From positions 124,001 to 188,000 of the forward strand of contig JANQKR010000017.1 in assembly GCA_028281025.1 (NCBI GenBank): DNA of 64,000 nucleotides. Reading direction: 5' to 3'. This document shows, in pieces, positions 44,908 to 52,682 of this stretch. Positions within the stretch are counted from its first letter, which is position 1. Every line of letters starts with the position of its first letter. A program made the translations under genes and the position numbers. This stretch comes from Croceivirga sp. Lineage in GTDB: Bacteria; Bacteroidota; Bacteroidia; Flavobacteriales; Flavobacteriaceae. Under the pieces are notes generated by a model that saw only the letters and a program-made list of their open reading frames with translations, searched no databases and had not been told where the DNA came from.

Positions 44908-46299
44908 ATGAAAATTGAACAGATTTATACCGGCTGTCTGGCACAAGGGGCCTACTACATAGAAAGTGGTGGTGAGGCCGCCATTGTCGATCCTTTGAGG
45001 GAAGTGGACCCGTATATCGACAGAGCCAAAAAAGATGGAACTACCATAAAATACATTTTTGAAACACATTTCCACGCTGATTTTGTAAGCGGTCATTTGA
45101 ACCTAGCTGAAAAGACCGGGGCCAAGATTGTTTTTGGACCAACAGCGGAAACATCCTTCGACTCCTATGTAGCCTTTGATGGGGAAGAGTTCCGGTTAGG
45201 GAAAGTGGTCATAAAGGCGCTGCATACCCCGGGACATACCATGGAGAGCACGAGCTATTTGATCAAGGACCATAATGGCAAAGATTACGCAATATTCAGT
45301 GGAGACACCCTGTTTTTGGGAGATGTAGGCCGTCCGGATTTGGCCCAAAAGGCAGCCAATATGACTCAGGAACAGTTGGCGGGACTTTTATATGATAGTC
45401 TTAGGACCAAGATTATGACATTGGATGACAGTGTCATCGTATATCCCGCGCATGGGGCCGGTTCAGCCTGTGGCAAGAACATGAGCAGTGAGACCGTTGG
45501 TACCATCGGGGGTCAAAAGCTATCCAATTATGCCCTACGGGGAAATATGACAAAGGAACAGTTTATCAAGGAGGTTACCGATGGACTGTTGCCACCACCG
45601 GAATATTTTCCCGCTAATGTAAAACTTAATCGGGAGGGCTATGCGACCCTAGATACACTTCTGGAAAGGGGAATTCTTGCATTGGAACCGGATACCTTTG
45701 AAAAAATCGCTGATCAGCACAATGCCCTTGTGCTGGATGTCCGAAACCATTCCGATTTTTCGAAGTCCTTCATTCCAGGTTCCATATTTATTGGATTAGA
45801 CGGGGATTTTGCACCTTGGGCGGGCACTTTGATCGCAGACATTGAACAGCCGATTCTTTTTATCGCACCAGAAGGAAGAAAGAGAGAGACGATAACTCGA
45901 TTATCAAGGGTTGGATTTGACAATGTGGTAGGTTTCCTGACAGGTGGAATAGATGCATGGAGAGAATCAGGAAGGGAAGTTGATTCAGTTGAATCAATTT
46001 CCGCAAATGAACTTGAAATTCTGATGCAAAAACAAAATGACGTTGCCATACATGATGTAAGAAAACCCAACGAATACCATAAAGGACACATAACAATTGC
46101 AGAAAACACTCCTTTGGCGGCCATAAATCAAAAAATGGATGTTTTCAAGGGAAAAGGGCCGTTCTATCTGCACTGTGCCGGAGGATATCGATCGGTCATC
46201 GCAACTTCAATACTAAAATCCAGGGGATACAATAACATAATCAATGTAAATGGTGGATACGCTGCTATTGAAGAAACCGATATTCGGCTTATAACTTGA
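44908..46299 (+). CDS. Persulfide dioxygenase-like MBL protein with two rhodanese domains
   Basis: A 463-residue fusion. The N-terminal metallo-beta-lactamase domain has the ETHE1-type iron motif THFHADFVSGH, LHTPGHTMEST and FSGDTLF. Two rhodanese domains follow. The first (about residues 262-350, LVLDVRNHSDF) lacks the catalytic Cys, reading ILFIAPEGRKR there. The second (about 370-463, AIHDVRKPNEYHKGH) has the Cys in YLHCAGGYRS. ETHE1-like enzymes oxidise glutathione or low-molecular persulfide to sulfite, and rhodaneses move sulfane sulfur. It is the last gene of the metabolic cargo. Confidence 0.9.
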   Translation: MKIEQIYTGCLAQGAYYIESGGEAAIVDPLREVDPYIDRAKKDGTTIKYIFETHFHADFVSGHLNLAEKTGAKIVFGPTAETSFDSYVAFDGEEFRLGKVVIKALHTPGHTMESTSYLIKDHNGKDYAIFSGDTLFLGDVGRPDLAQKAANMTQEQLAGLLYDSLRTKIMTLDDSVIVYPAHGAGSACGKNMSSETVGTIGGQKLSNYALRGNMTKEQFIKEVTDGLLPPPEYFPANVKLNREGYATLDTLLERGILALEPDTFEKIADQHNALVLDVRNHSDFSKSFIPGSIFIGLDGDFAPWAGTLIADIEQPILFIAPEGRKRETITRLSRVGFDNVVGFLTGGIDAWRESGREVDSVESISANELEILMQKQNDVAIHDVRKPNEYHKGHITIAENTPLAAINQKMDVFKGKGPFYLHCAGGYRSVIATSILKSRGYNNIINVNGGYAAIEETDIRLIT

Positions 46300-46590
46300 G
46301 ATTGGGAGCAACTTCTTAGGGTATAAGCGACCTTTAAACTCTTGGATTGCTATATAAAATAATCGATTTGGAATGCCATTGAAAAAGTTCTGTTTTTAAC
46401 TAGAACAGTACATTTCACTAATAAAGAGTTGGTATCAAAAGAAAATTTAAATTTTGAAAATACGGAAGTAGTAGGTCAGATTACAAGGAAAGTCCATTTG
46501 AAGAAAGAAATTGGTGAATAGAAATCCTCGAAAATAAATGAAACCAAATAACCAACATATTCTAATATCAAAGATTATTGCTTTAGGAAT

Positions 46591-47427
46591 ATGTTATATA
46601 AAAAAATACTGTTCAAATTTGAAGATGAACTCAATGAAATAAGAAATAAGAGCAGAACTTATCTGGAAGAAGCGAACTTAGGGTATGCCTTGAGTTCAAA
46701 AACTTTAGGGAACCTTAGAAAAGTAGTAGTGGCCGGGGGTTTCAAATCATTGGATGATGAAATCTATTTTTTCAAGCAAGTGAAAACAGAACCGATGCGA
46801 TATTTGATCTACTATACAGAGATGAGATTTTGTGAGCTTCGGATGCCCAAGATAGGTTCCCATCGCCAGATAAAGCATTTGGAAAGACAGATTAAAAAGG
46901 TTAACACCTTCTTTTCAAGGCATACAGAGTTTCTGCTGTACATGGAACAGGGATTCGATTATTTTGACAAGCACTATTTTACCAGGGCGTTTTTGGATAG
47001 TGCTCCCGTGGTAAAAAGTTATCCCTATTATAAAGATCCTGAGTTTGACACTTCACATGATGGTATATGGTCGCGTATCAAGGGTTTTGGACTGTATGTA
47101 CATTATTTAAAGCAAAAACGGGAACATATTTCCGCAATCAATTCCAATGGCAAAATGTTGGAAGAGCACAAATTGAAATGGACAGCTTCTTACGCCGCAT
47201 TCGTTGAATTGATTTACGGTCTCCAAGCTACAGGAGCAATTGACAATGGAAATGAAGAAACCAAGAAAATAATCCAAAATCTTAGTGATTTCTTTCAAAT
47301 ACCAAGGGGCAACCATTCCAGAACGTATATCGAGCTAAAAGCACGGAAAGGTTCTCAAGTAAAATTCTTGGAGGAAATGACCAAAAGACTGCGCCAAAAA
47401 ATGGAAGATGAAGATGATATTGGATAG
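46591..47427 (+). CDS. rteC: RteC-domain transcriptional regulator of ICE excision
   Basis: A 278-residue protein matching RteC of CTnDOT (YKKILFKFEDELNEI, PMRYLIYYTEMRFCELRMP, RIKGFGLYVHYLKQKR, and TASYAAFVELIYGLQATGAI near the C-terminal winged-helix part). In CTnDOT RteC switches on the excision operon. No rteA or rteB gene is seen in the window, so this is an orphan copy. The following 270 bases contain a repeated palindrome, and then the excisionase-like gene. Confidence 0.9.
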   Translation: MLYKKILFKFEDELNEIRNKSRTYLEEANLGYALSSKTLGNLRKVVVAGGFKSLDDEIYFFKQVKTEPMRYLIYYTEMRFCELRMPKIGSHRQIKHLERQIKKVNTFFSRHTEFLLYMEQGFDYFDKHYFTRAFLDSAPVVKSYPYYKDPEFDTSHDGIWSRIKGFGLYVHYLKQKREHISAINSNGKMLEEHKLKWTASYAAFVELIYGLQATGAIDNGNEETKKIIQNLSDFFQIPRGNHSRTYIELKARKGSQVKFLEEMTKRLRQKMEDEDDIG

Positions 47428-47437
47428 TATCCAAAAA

Positions 47438-47449
47438 ACCGAACTCGGT
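47438..47449. repeat. Palindromic motif ACCGAACTCGGT, copy 1
   Basis: A 12-bp motif with 5-bp inverted arms (ACCGA/TCGGT). It lies in a larger inverted repeat AAAAACCGA...TCGGTTTTT (47434-47464), 10 bases after the rteC stop, and may also serve as terminator. Copy 2 is identical and also followed by a GACTC. Confidence 0.55.
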
Positions 47450-47564
47450 TCAGACTCGGTTTTTATGATTAGGCTTGAAATTTACGCATCCTAAATATGG
47501 CTGTGACGTACATGGTCTAATTAATGCCATCAATTGACATCAAAATTTTAGCTGTAAAAAAATG

Positions 47565-47576
47565 ACCGAACTCGGT
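47565..47576. repeat. Palindromic motif ACCGAACTCGGT, copy 2
   Basis: An exact second copy 127 bases downstream of copy 1 and 120 bases upstream of the excisionase-like gene. The position suits an RteC or excision-regulator binding site controlling the operon starting at 47696. Confidence 0.5.
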
Positions 47577-47695
47577 CTGGACTCTGATAAAATTCCAGCA
47601 AGTGAACTCAATTTTGTAGAACGAAAGTCAAATCACGGCAAAGTCGTCTTAAAAAGAAATAACCTGGACGGCTTTGCTTTTTTAATGTTTTACAA

Positions 47696-47974
47696 ATGGG
47701 AGCAACTATAATTACTACCGAAGATCTTCGAGAGTTTAAAGTGGAACTACTTGATGACATCAAACAATTGTTACAAGACCATGACGGGTCGGCCAATAAA
47801 AAATGGCTTAAGTCAAACGAGGTTAGGGAGCTCTTGGGCATTTCCCCTGGTACACTGCAAAATCTTCGCATCAACGGCACATTGCCCTATACCAAAGTAG
47901 GAGGAGTACTGTATTATGAGTATCACGAGATTATGGAAGTACTGGAGAAGAACAAGATCCATAATAGACTTTAA
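47696..47974 (+). CDS. Excisionase-like helix-turn-helix protein
   Basis: A 92-residue protein. The C-terminal half is the MerR/Xis-type winged helix used by Bacteroidota excisionases (WLKSNEVRELLGISPGTLQNLRINGTLPYTKVGGVLYY). The N-terminus is a short acidic coiled coil (FKVELLDDIKQLLQDHD). Position after rteC mirrors the xis2c/xis2d genes of CTnDOT. It should bend DNA during excision or control the operon. Confidence 0.88.
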   Translation: MGATIITTEDLREFKVELLDDIKQLLQDHDGSANKKWLKSNEVRELLGISPGTLQNLRINGTLPYTKVGGVLYYEYHEIMEVLEKNKIHNRL

Positions 47975-47980
47975 GAAGTT

Positions 47981-48520
47981 TTGGAAAACATCAACTATAT
48001 CAAACACCTTAATGGGGTGTTTGTGCAATTTTCAAAGGACAGCCGTTTGAACCCGACTCATATCAGTCTTTATGTGGCTTTGTTCCAGTTATGGAACAAC
48101 AGTTTCTTTAAAGAAGAATTCTATATCAATAGGGAAGAGGTGATGGATTTTTCCAAAATAGGTTCCAAATCCACTTATCATCGTTGCATCAAGGAACTGA
48201 GCCATTGGAACTATATCCTTTATACACCTTCTCATAATCCGTTCAAGGGAAGTCGAATCAAGATGTTCGATTTTGGAACAAGCTATGGACAAGTACTGTA
48301 CCCAAGCAGTACCAAAAATGGGACAAGCACTGGACAAGCACTGGTACCTATAATAAAACATATACAAACTATAGAAAACCCTAAAAACAATAACAAACCC
48401 GGAAATTTTAAAAATTCTAGTTTTCAGGATTTTGAAGAAGAGGGGAAACTGAGCTCCTGTGTCCCATATCGAGACAACCTTAAGACTACCAAGGAAAAGG
48501 ATTATAGCGAGCCCTTATGA
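47981..48520 (+). CDS. Hypothetical ICE replication/excision-operon protein
   Basis: A 179-residue protein starting with TTG six bases after the excisionase-like gene. The N-terminal half (HLNGVFVQFSKDSRLNPTHISLYVALFQLWN, quoted in part: NPTHISLYVALFQLW) resembles a winged-helix domain found in Bacteroidota replication or transcription proteins. The C-terminal 60 residues are polar and probably disordered. It overlaps the DnaC-like gene by four bases (ATGA). No specific function is given. Confidence 0.7.
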   Translation: MENINYIKHLNGVFVQFSKDSRLNPTHISLYVALFQLWNNSFFKEEFYINREEVMDFSKIGSKSTYHRCIKELSHWNYILYTPSHNPFKGSRIKMFDFGTSYGQVLYPSSTKNGTSTGQALVPIIKHIQTIENPKNNNKPGNFKNSSFQDFEEEGKLSSCVPYRDNLKTTKEKDYSEPL

Positions 48521-49179
48521 ACTACAGTGCACCACATATCATTGTTGAGGGAGCCGTTCAATATCCTTTGGGACAGCTGAAGGGAAAACAGATTCTGTAT
48601 GATTTTGAAAAGATGCTAACCTATCTGGATGCTAAAGGGAAGTTGTTATTTGGTAAAAAGTTCAAGATTTATCTAGAGGACAGAGAAATTATCTACAAAC
48701 TCTGCTTGTACTTTATTCGGGATAAGTCCCGTTGCTATCAATACGGTATTGATATCGATAAAGGAATTTTGCTTTCTGGTCCTGTGGGTTGCGGCAAGAC
48801 CAGTTTGATGAAGCTTATGAAACACTTGGTTCCCCATCTACGCCCTTATGAAGTCATTCCATGCCGGAACATTGTTTTTTCCTTTAATCACATTGGCTAC
48901 AAAACCATTGAAGACTATGGCAACACCCAATTCTTCTGTTTTGATGATTTGGGCGTAGAACCTACAGGCAGGCATTTTGGAAAGGATTGCAATGTAATGG
49001 GTGAAATTCTGCTATCCCGCTATGACCTGTTCTTAAACAATCAAAGAAAGACCCATGCCACTACAAACCTGAATGCCCAAGAACTGGAAGAGCGGTATGG
49101 GGAACGTGTTCGATCAAGGATGCGGCAACTTTTTAATTTGGTGGCTTTTGATAAGGGGAGTAGGGATAAGAGGGAATAG
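48517..49179 (+). CDS. DnaC/IstB-like P-loop ATPase
   Basis: A 220-residue ATPase with Walker A SGPVGCGKTS (about residue 88), Walker B FFCFDDLGVE, sensor-like ATTNLNAQEL and RSRMRQLFN Arg finger region, i.e. the DnaC/IstB type. It probably loads a helicase on ICE DNA after excision or transfer. It ends the HTH / hypothetical / ATPase operon, and the following genes are convergent. Confidence 0.85.
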   Translation: MNYSAPHIIVEGAVQYPLGQLKGKQILYDFEKMLTYLDAKGKLLFGKKFKIYLEDREIIYKLCLYFIRDKSRCYQYGIDIDKGILLSGPVGCGKTSLMKLMKHLVPHLRPYEVIPCRNIVFSFNHIGYKTIEDYGNTQFFCFDDLGVEPTGRHFGKDCNVMGEILLSRYDLFLNNQRKTHATTNLNAQELEERYGERVRSRMRQLFNLVAFDKGSRDKRE

Positions 49180-49183
49180 AATT

Positions 49184-49996
49184 TTACTCTTCCCATATTA
49201 TACTTAAAGTATGTTTGTCTCTTGCTAAACAATGCTCCTTAAAAGGTAATTCCGCTTGATGGGAATATTTAATGTTGAACCAATCCATGGCAAATACAGG
49301 CTCTGTTGTAGTTATTTTTCTATTGAGTTCGAAATATTCTCCTGCAACGGTATCTTCAGGTAATTTGTCTTTGCCATACTTCAGCCAACGAAATCTAAAA
49401 TCACTTGATGACCAATACCACTTTATTTTCTTGTCATAAGCATAGACAACCATAATAGGATGATTTCCAATTGAGCAAAATCTCAGGGCGGTGGCGGAAA
49501 TACTGGTGCCATATTTTTTTGCCAATTCTTGGATTATTCGATATTGGAATTTTTTTTGGAAACAGTATTTTCTAAAACCTATTTCGGGCATAAGTAAGCA
49601 AGAGGCAAAGTAGTCAGCTTGTCTCTCGGCCCTGTTTTTGCTTTTAAAACCTGTAAAAGAACTATGGCTTGGAGACAAACCCTTTAATAAAGAGTTTCGA
49701 TGGTCGTCAATAAAATAGTGGCCCAATTCGTGTCCAAATGTGAAGCGAGCTCTTTCTGAATAGGCTTGTTGAAGTCTGTCAAGGTTTATGAAAATATGAA
49801 AATCGTTGTCCTCACACTCAAGTAGCCCATCGAAGGAATCAGAATAATTTCCGAAGCTATAAGTGATATTGTTCTTATCAGCTATAACAATTGGGTCGAT
49901 TTGGCCATGCGGAAAGTAATAATCTGCAATACTGCTTGCTAGTTCATTTATGTCGATTACATCTCTTTCAGAAAGGAATTCACTTTTTTCTTGCAT
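49184..49996 (-). CDS. ImmA/IrrE-type zinc peptidase of the sigma-peptidase module
   Basis: A 270-residue metallopeptidase. The start at 49996 is preferred over an upstream Met at 50107, which would overlap the preceding gene by more than 100 bases; the chosen start overlaps it by 17. The zinc motif HELGH is in FTFGHELGHYFIDD (about residues 89-93), followed by NRAERQADYFASCLLMP with the third ligand Glu region. ImmA-type peptidases cut a repressor after a stress or phage signal. The C-terminal 100 residues (MVVYAYDKKIKWYWSSSDF and on) are a sensor-like extension. It is the third gene of an operon with a sigma factor and a 104-residue protein. Confidence 0.85.
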   Translation of the reverse strand: MQEKSEFLSERDVIDINELASSIADYYFPHGQIDPIVIADKNNITYSFGNYSDSFDGLLECEDNDFHIFINLDRLQQAYSERARFTFGHELGHYFIDDHRNSLLKGLSPSHSSFTGFKSKNRAERQADYFASCLLMPEIGFRKYCFQKKFQYRIIQELAKKYGTSISATALRFCSIGNHPIMVVYAYDKKIKWYWSSSDFRFRWLKYGKDKLPEDTVAGEYFELNRKITTTEPVFAMDWFNIKYSHQAELPFKEHCLARDKHTLSIIWEE

Positions 49997-50294
49997 TCCG
50001 TTTATCCTTATCCATTTCCTCCCTATCTTTTTTAGATATTTTTTTACCATCTCTTGCAGCCATAGCCAAGTTTCCAGCAGCTTTGTTTTCCCCGGAAGAC
50101 TGAACATGCATAATCTTTGGATCTATTGATGTCTCATCGCCATTAATTATATCTTCTATTTTTGGCCATTTAACAGGAGAGACAAATTCATTGCCAAACT
50201 TTTCTTCAAATGATTTGATTTCATCGACTTCCTTTGGTATAGCATATCCGTATTTACGTAAAAGCTTTCCTATGTCTTTTCTATCGGATGACAT
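49980..50294 (-). CDS. 104-residue hypothetical protein, possible anti-sigma/peptidase substrate
   Basis: An unrecognised protein of 104 residues with a helical N-terminal half (DIGKLLRKYGYAIPKEVDEI, EEKFGNEF) and a strongly basic, probably unfolded C-terminal tail (DGKKISKKDREEMDKDKRNARKK). It lies between the sigma gene (10-bp gap) and the peptidase gene (17-bp overlap). By position it is a candidate inhibitor of the sigma factor that the peptidase removes; nothing in the sequence proves this. Confidence 0.7.
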   Translation of the reverse strand: MSSDRKDIGKLLRKYGYAIPKEVDEIKSFEEKFGNEFVSPVKWPKIEDIINGDETSIDPKIMHVQSSGENKAAGNLAMAARDGKKISKKDREEMDKDKRNARKK

Positions 50295-50304
50295 TTTTTT
50301 CCAA

Positions 50305-50940
50305 TTAAAGTTTTTTCTTAACGAGATCTTCTATAGTTCTTTTAGTTCTGGAGATAATTTGCCTGATATTCTGCCAGGTAGTTTCAAAAGTTTCTTCCAT
50401 TAGTCGGATTTTTTCAGAAGTCATCCTTCTGTTATCGTCATAGAGGAAAAAATACATTCTCACGATGTCTCTTTTGCGCTCTGGTAATTCAGCCAGACAT
50501 GAGTCAATCAAATTATGTCTTTTAATTAATTCCTTATCCAAGGTGTCAAAATCCTCATCTAATAATGCCCACTTCCATTCACTTTCTGCATCGTCAATAA
50601 TGGTTGTTTCATTTTCTCTTACAGGCTTGTTTTTTCTGAGTTCCTCCAAAAGCTTGTAGTGCGCAATTGTTGCAAGATAAGCTTTATAACCATCTTGATG
50701 AGTATCATGCTTGTTGGAATCAAATTCCCAATCGAGAGGGGAGTTCCATATTTTCAGGAAAACTTCCGTCACTACATTTAAAGCAAGTTCTTCCTTTTGC
50801 AAGATAAACCCAATATGTTTAAATGCAAGATTATAGACAAATCCTCTGAATTCCTCATACAGTTTTGTTATCGATTCATTAGCTTCCCTAGGAGATGATT
50901 CTTTATCCGCAATAATAAGCAGATGGGTTTCTATGTCCAT
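50305..50940 (-). CDS. Sigma-70-family RNA polymerase sigma factor in defence-like cluster
   Basis: An ECF-like sigma factor of about 211 residues. The ATG at 50940 is chosen because the TTG at 50976 would put the promoter palindrome inside the gene. Region 2 is YEEFRGFVYNLAFKHIG to ALNVVTEVFLKIWNS; region 4 is LAELPERKRDIVRMYFFLYDDNRRMTS followed by TTWQNIRQIISRTKR. It reads divergently from the conjugation-enzyme operon, so it may direct RNA polymerase to that operon. It heads the operon with the 104-residue protein and the peptidase. Confidence 0.85.
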   Translation of the reverse strand: MDIETHLLIIADKESSPREANESITKLYEEFRGFVYNLAFKHIGFILQKEELALNVVTEVFLKIWNSPLDWEFDSNKHDTHQDGYKAYLATIAHYKLLEELRKNKPVRENETTIIDDAESEWKWALLDEDFDTLDKELIKRHNLIDSCLAELPERKRDIVRMYFFLYDDNRRMTSEKIRLMEETFETTWQNIRQIISRTKRTIEDLVKKKL

Positions 50941-50966
50941 AAATAACTTCAATTCTATATGTAAGT

Positions 50967-50993
50967 AGTGTGACAACTATTTTTTGTCACACT
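50967..50993. promoter_or_regulatory. Perfect 9-bp inverted repeat in divergent promoter
   Basis: AGTGTGACA/TGTCACACT with a 9-base spacer, 27 bases from the sigma start codon and about 95 bases from the first small gene on the other strand. Its size and position suit an operator for a dimeric regulator controlling both operons. A CATATGATAATG stretch just right of it could be promoter core. Confidence 0.65.
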
Positions 50994-51088
50994 TCAATCA
51001 TATGATAATGTCAAAGGAATTAATTGACTGGTTTCATTATAAAGGGGGAGGTTTCTAAAGTAGTAATAATCTTATTAAAACAAAAATT

Positions 51089-51196
51089 ATGGCAAAAGAT
51101 TCGGCTGGGAAAAAATTCAACAGGATTCCTGAACATAAAAGAAAAGTAGGTGATAAAACAATTATAGTGAAAGAGCATATAAGAAGTAATAGATGA
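51089..51196 (+). CDS. 35-residue basic protein
   Basis: ATG at 51089, 35 codons, stop at 51194-51196. The product is very basic (MAKDSAGKKFNRIPEHKRK start) and ends with a pattern of alternating strand (KTIIVKEHIRSNR). It resembles small basic proteins with a V-x-x-H-x-R ending that I have seen annotated only as hypothetical. It heads the plus-strand operon. Too short for a ubiquitin-like fold. Confidence is moderate because short frames occur by chance, but spacing and codon flow look real. Confidence 0.45.
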   Translation: MAKDSAGKKFNRIPEHKRKVGDKTIIVKEHIRSNR

Positions 51197-51258
51197 GACA
51201 GTAAAGGAAAGAAATGAGCGGAACTCCACAGCTCTGAATGGAGAAAGTTTAATTTAAA

Positions 51259-51423
51259 ATGTATAGTATGAATTCGATTGAAGTAGCGAAAGGAAGATTG
51301 AGCATTTGTCATAAAGGCAATTGCGTTAAGGTTAAGGGAGACCTGGCCAAAACAATTGTTTTTGGGCTGGCAACCCTCATTGTGATTGGTGGTATTGTAT
51401 CCATGTTCGAATCTTCCAACTAA
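51259..51423 (+). CDS. 54-residue single-pass membrane protein
   Basis: ATG at 51259 (a second in-frame Met three codons on). The N-terminus is soluble with a CHKGNC cysteine pair, then a membrane helix (TIVFGLATLIVIGGIVSMF) and ending FESSN. It lies between the basic 35-residue gene and the MBL gene on the same strand. It may be a small toxin, a sensor or an anchor for the conjugation system. No family known to me. Confidence 0.55.
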   Translation: MYSMNSIEVAKGRLSICHKGNCVKVKGDLAKTIVFGLATLIVIGGIVSMFESSN

Positions 51424-51540
51424 TCTCGGATGGCAGTAGTTAATGATATTGCTGCCATCAAAAAGTCATTTTGTCATAGATTTTAAGATTCAAGAAAAAA
51501 GATTAATGATTGATAATCAATATTTAAACTAAAAAAGATT

Positions 51541-52680
51541 ATGGGAAAAAATAAGATAAAATATTATCCTGTTGGTAATGGTGATACATCATTAATCAAA
51601 ACCAGCAAGGCCAACATAATTACCGATTGTAATATCAGGGAGGTAAAAGATGGAATATTCGATGTAAAAAAAGATCTTTTGGATGAGCTAGAAAAAAGAG
51701 ATGGAAAGCCTTACACTGATTTATTCGTACTAAGCCATCATGATAATGACCATTGCTTAAATTTTGGAAAGCACTTCCACACTGGAAAGGTAAGCTCCTA
51801 CGATGATAATGATGAAAAAATAGTTATTGACGAGCTATGGGTAAATGAATATATACTTGGGGATGATAGCATTTCTGACGATAGCGATGCTGGAATAATC
51901 AGGAAAGAGGTTGGACGAAGACGAAATCTATACAAGAACAATGATTCTTCAAAAGATGAGCGTGGCAACCGGCTGGTATTGGTGGGATATGATGGTAATA
52001 ATCAGTTCACAAATGTTCCACAACATATTCCTGGTGATATAGTTACCCAAATCAACGGAACTGACCTTGAAAAATTCGAGTTCTTTATTCATGCACCATT
52101 TAAATCAGATGTTATTGAATGTAATGCCATAAATGATAGAAACCTTTCAAGCATTGTATATCAAGCAAGGTTCTTTAAAAGTTATGGCACCGATTTTGCT
52201 TGCAGAGTTTTGCACGGTGGAGATGCTGACCATTACCGATGGGCGACAATTAAGGAAAAATCAGAAAAGAATGATAATAAAGATGCTTTGGAGTGGGATA
52301 TTTTCCAAACACCACATCATTGCTCTTGGACTTTTTTTAACGACACTCCATATAAAGACGATGACAAAGGCATTGATAATTCTGAACCAATGCAAACCTC
52401 GATTGACATACTCAACTATAAACTTTCAGGAGCCAAAGTAGTGGCTACCTCCAAAGCAATAGTCAATAATAGTGATAACCCTCCCCATTATCCGGCAAGA
52501 ACGGAATATGTCGATGTTGTTGGTGAAAGCAATTTTAAAAACACACAGAAATTTTATGAAGACTTTGAAAAACCAATCGTCTTTGAAATAGATGATTATG
52601 GAGCTACCCTGATTAAAGCAACTACTGCTGCAATCAGTATGGGAGTGAGCAAACCTTCAAGAGCTGGAAGGGCAGGATAA
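51541..52680 (+). CDS. ComEC-like metallo-beta-lactamase-fold protein with Gly C-terminus
   Basis: A 379-residue MBL-fold protein. The metal motif is of the ComEC type, HxDxDH, in LSHHDNDHCLNF (about residues 65-73). Further motifs are LHGGDADHYRW and TPHHCSWTFF (ComEC proteins have a GDAD and a HHGS-like motif at these places). Opening NGDTSLIKTSKANIITDCN is typical. It has no signal or membrane segment. The C-terminus is a flexible tail, SKPSRAGRAG, ending in glycine. The next gene, for an E2-E1-JAB fusion, starts 3 bases after the stop, so both proteins are made together. The tail is a possible conjugation donor. Confidence 0.82.
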   Translation: MGKNKIKYYPVGNGDTSLIKTSKANIITDCNIREVKDGIFDVKKDLLDELEKRDGKPYTDLFVLSHHDNDHCLNFGKHFHTGKVSSYDDNDEKIVIDELWVNEYILGDDSISDDSDAGIIRKEVGRRRNLYKNNDSSKDERGNRLVLVGYDGNNQFTNVPQHIPGDIVTQINGTDLEKFEFFIHAPFKSDVIECNAINDRNLSSIVYQARFFKSYGTDFACRVLHGGDADHYRWATIKEKSEKNDNKDALEWDIFQTPHHCSWTFFNDTPYKDDDKGIDNSEPMQTSIDILNYKLSGAKVVATSKAIVNNSDNPPHYPARTEYVDVVGESNFKNTQKFYEDFEKPIVFEIDDYGATLIKATTAAISMGVSKPSRAGRAG

Positions 52681-52682
52681 AT

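Noticed and set aside
51089..51196. Ubiquitin-like modifier gene (Bil-type system)
   Set aside because: The 35-residue product is too short for a beta-grasp fold and ends in Arg, not Gly; no other ubiquitin-like gene was seen.
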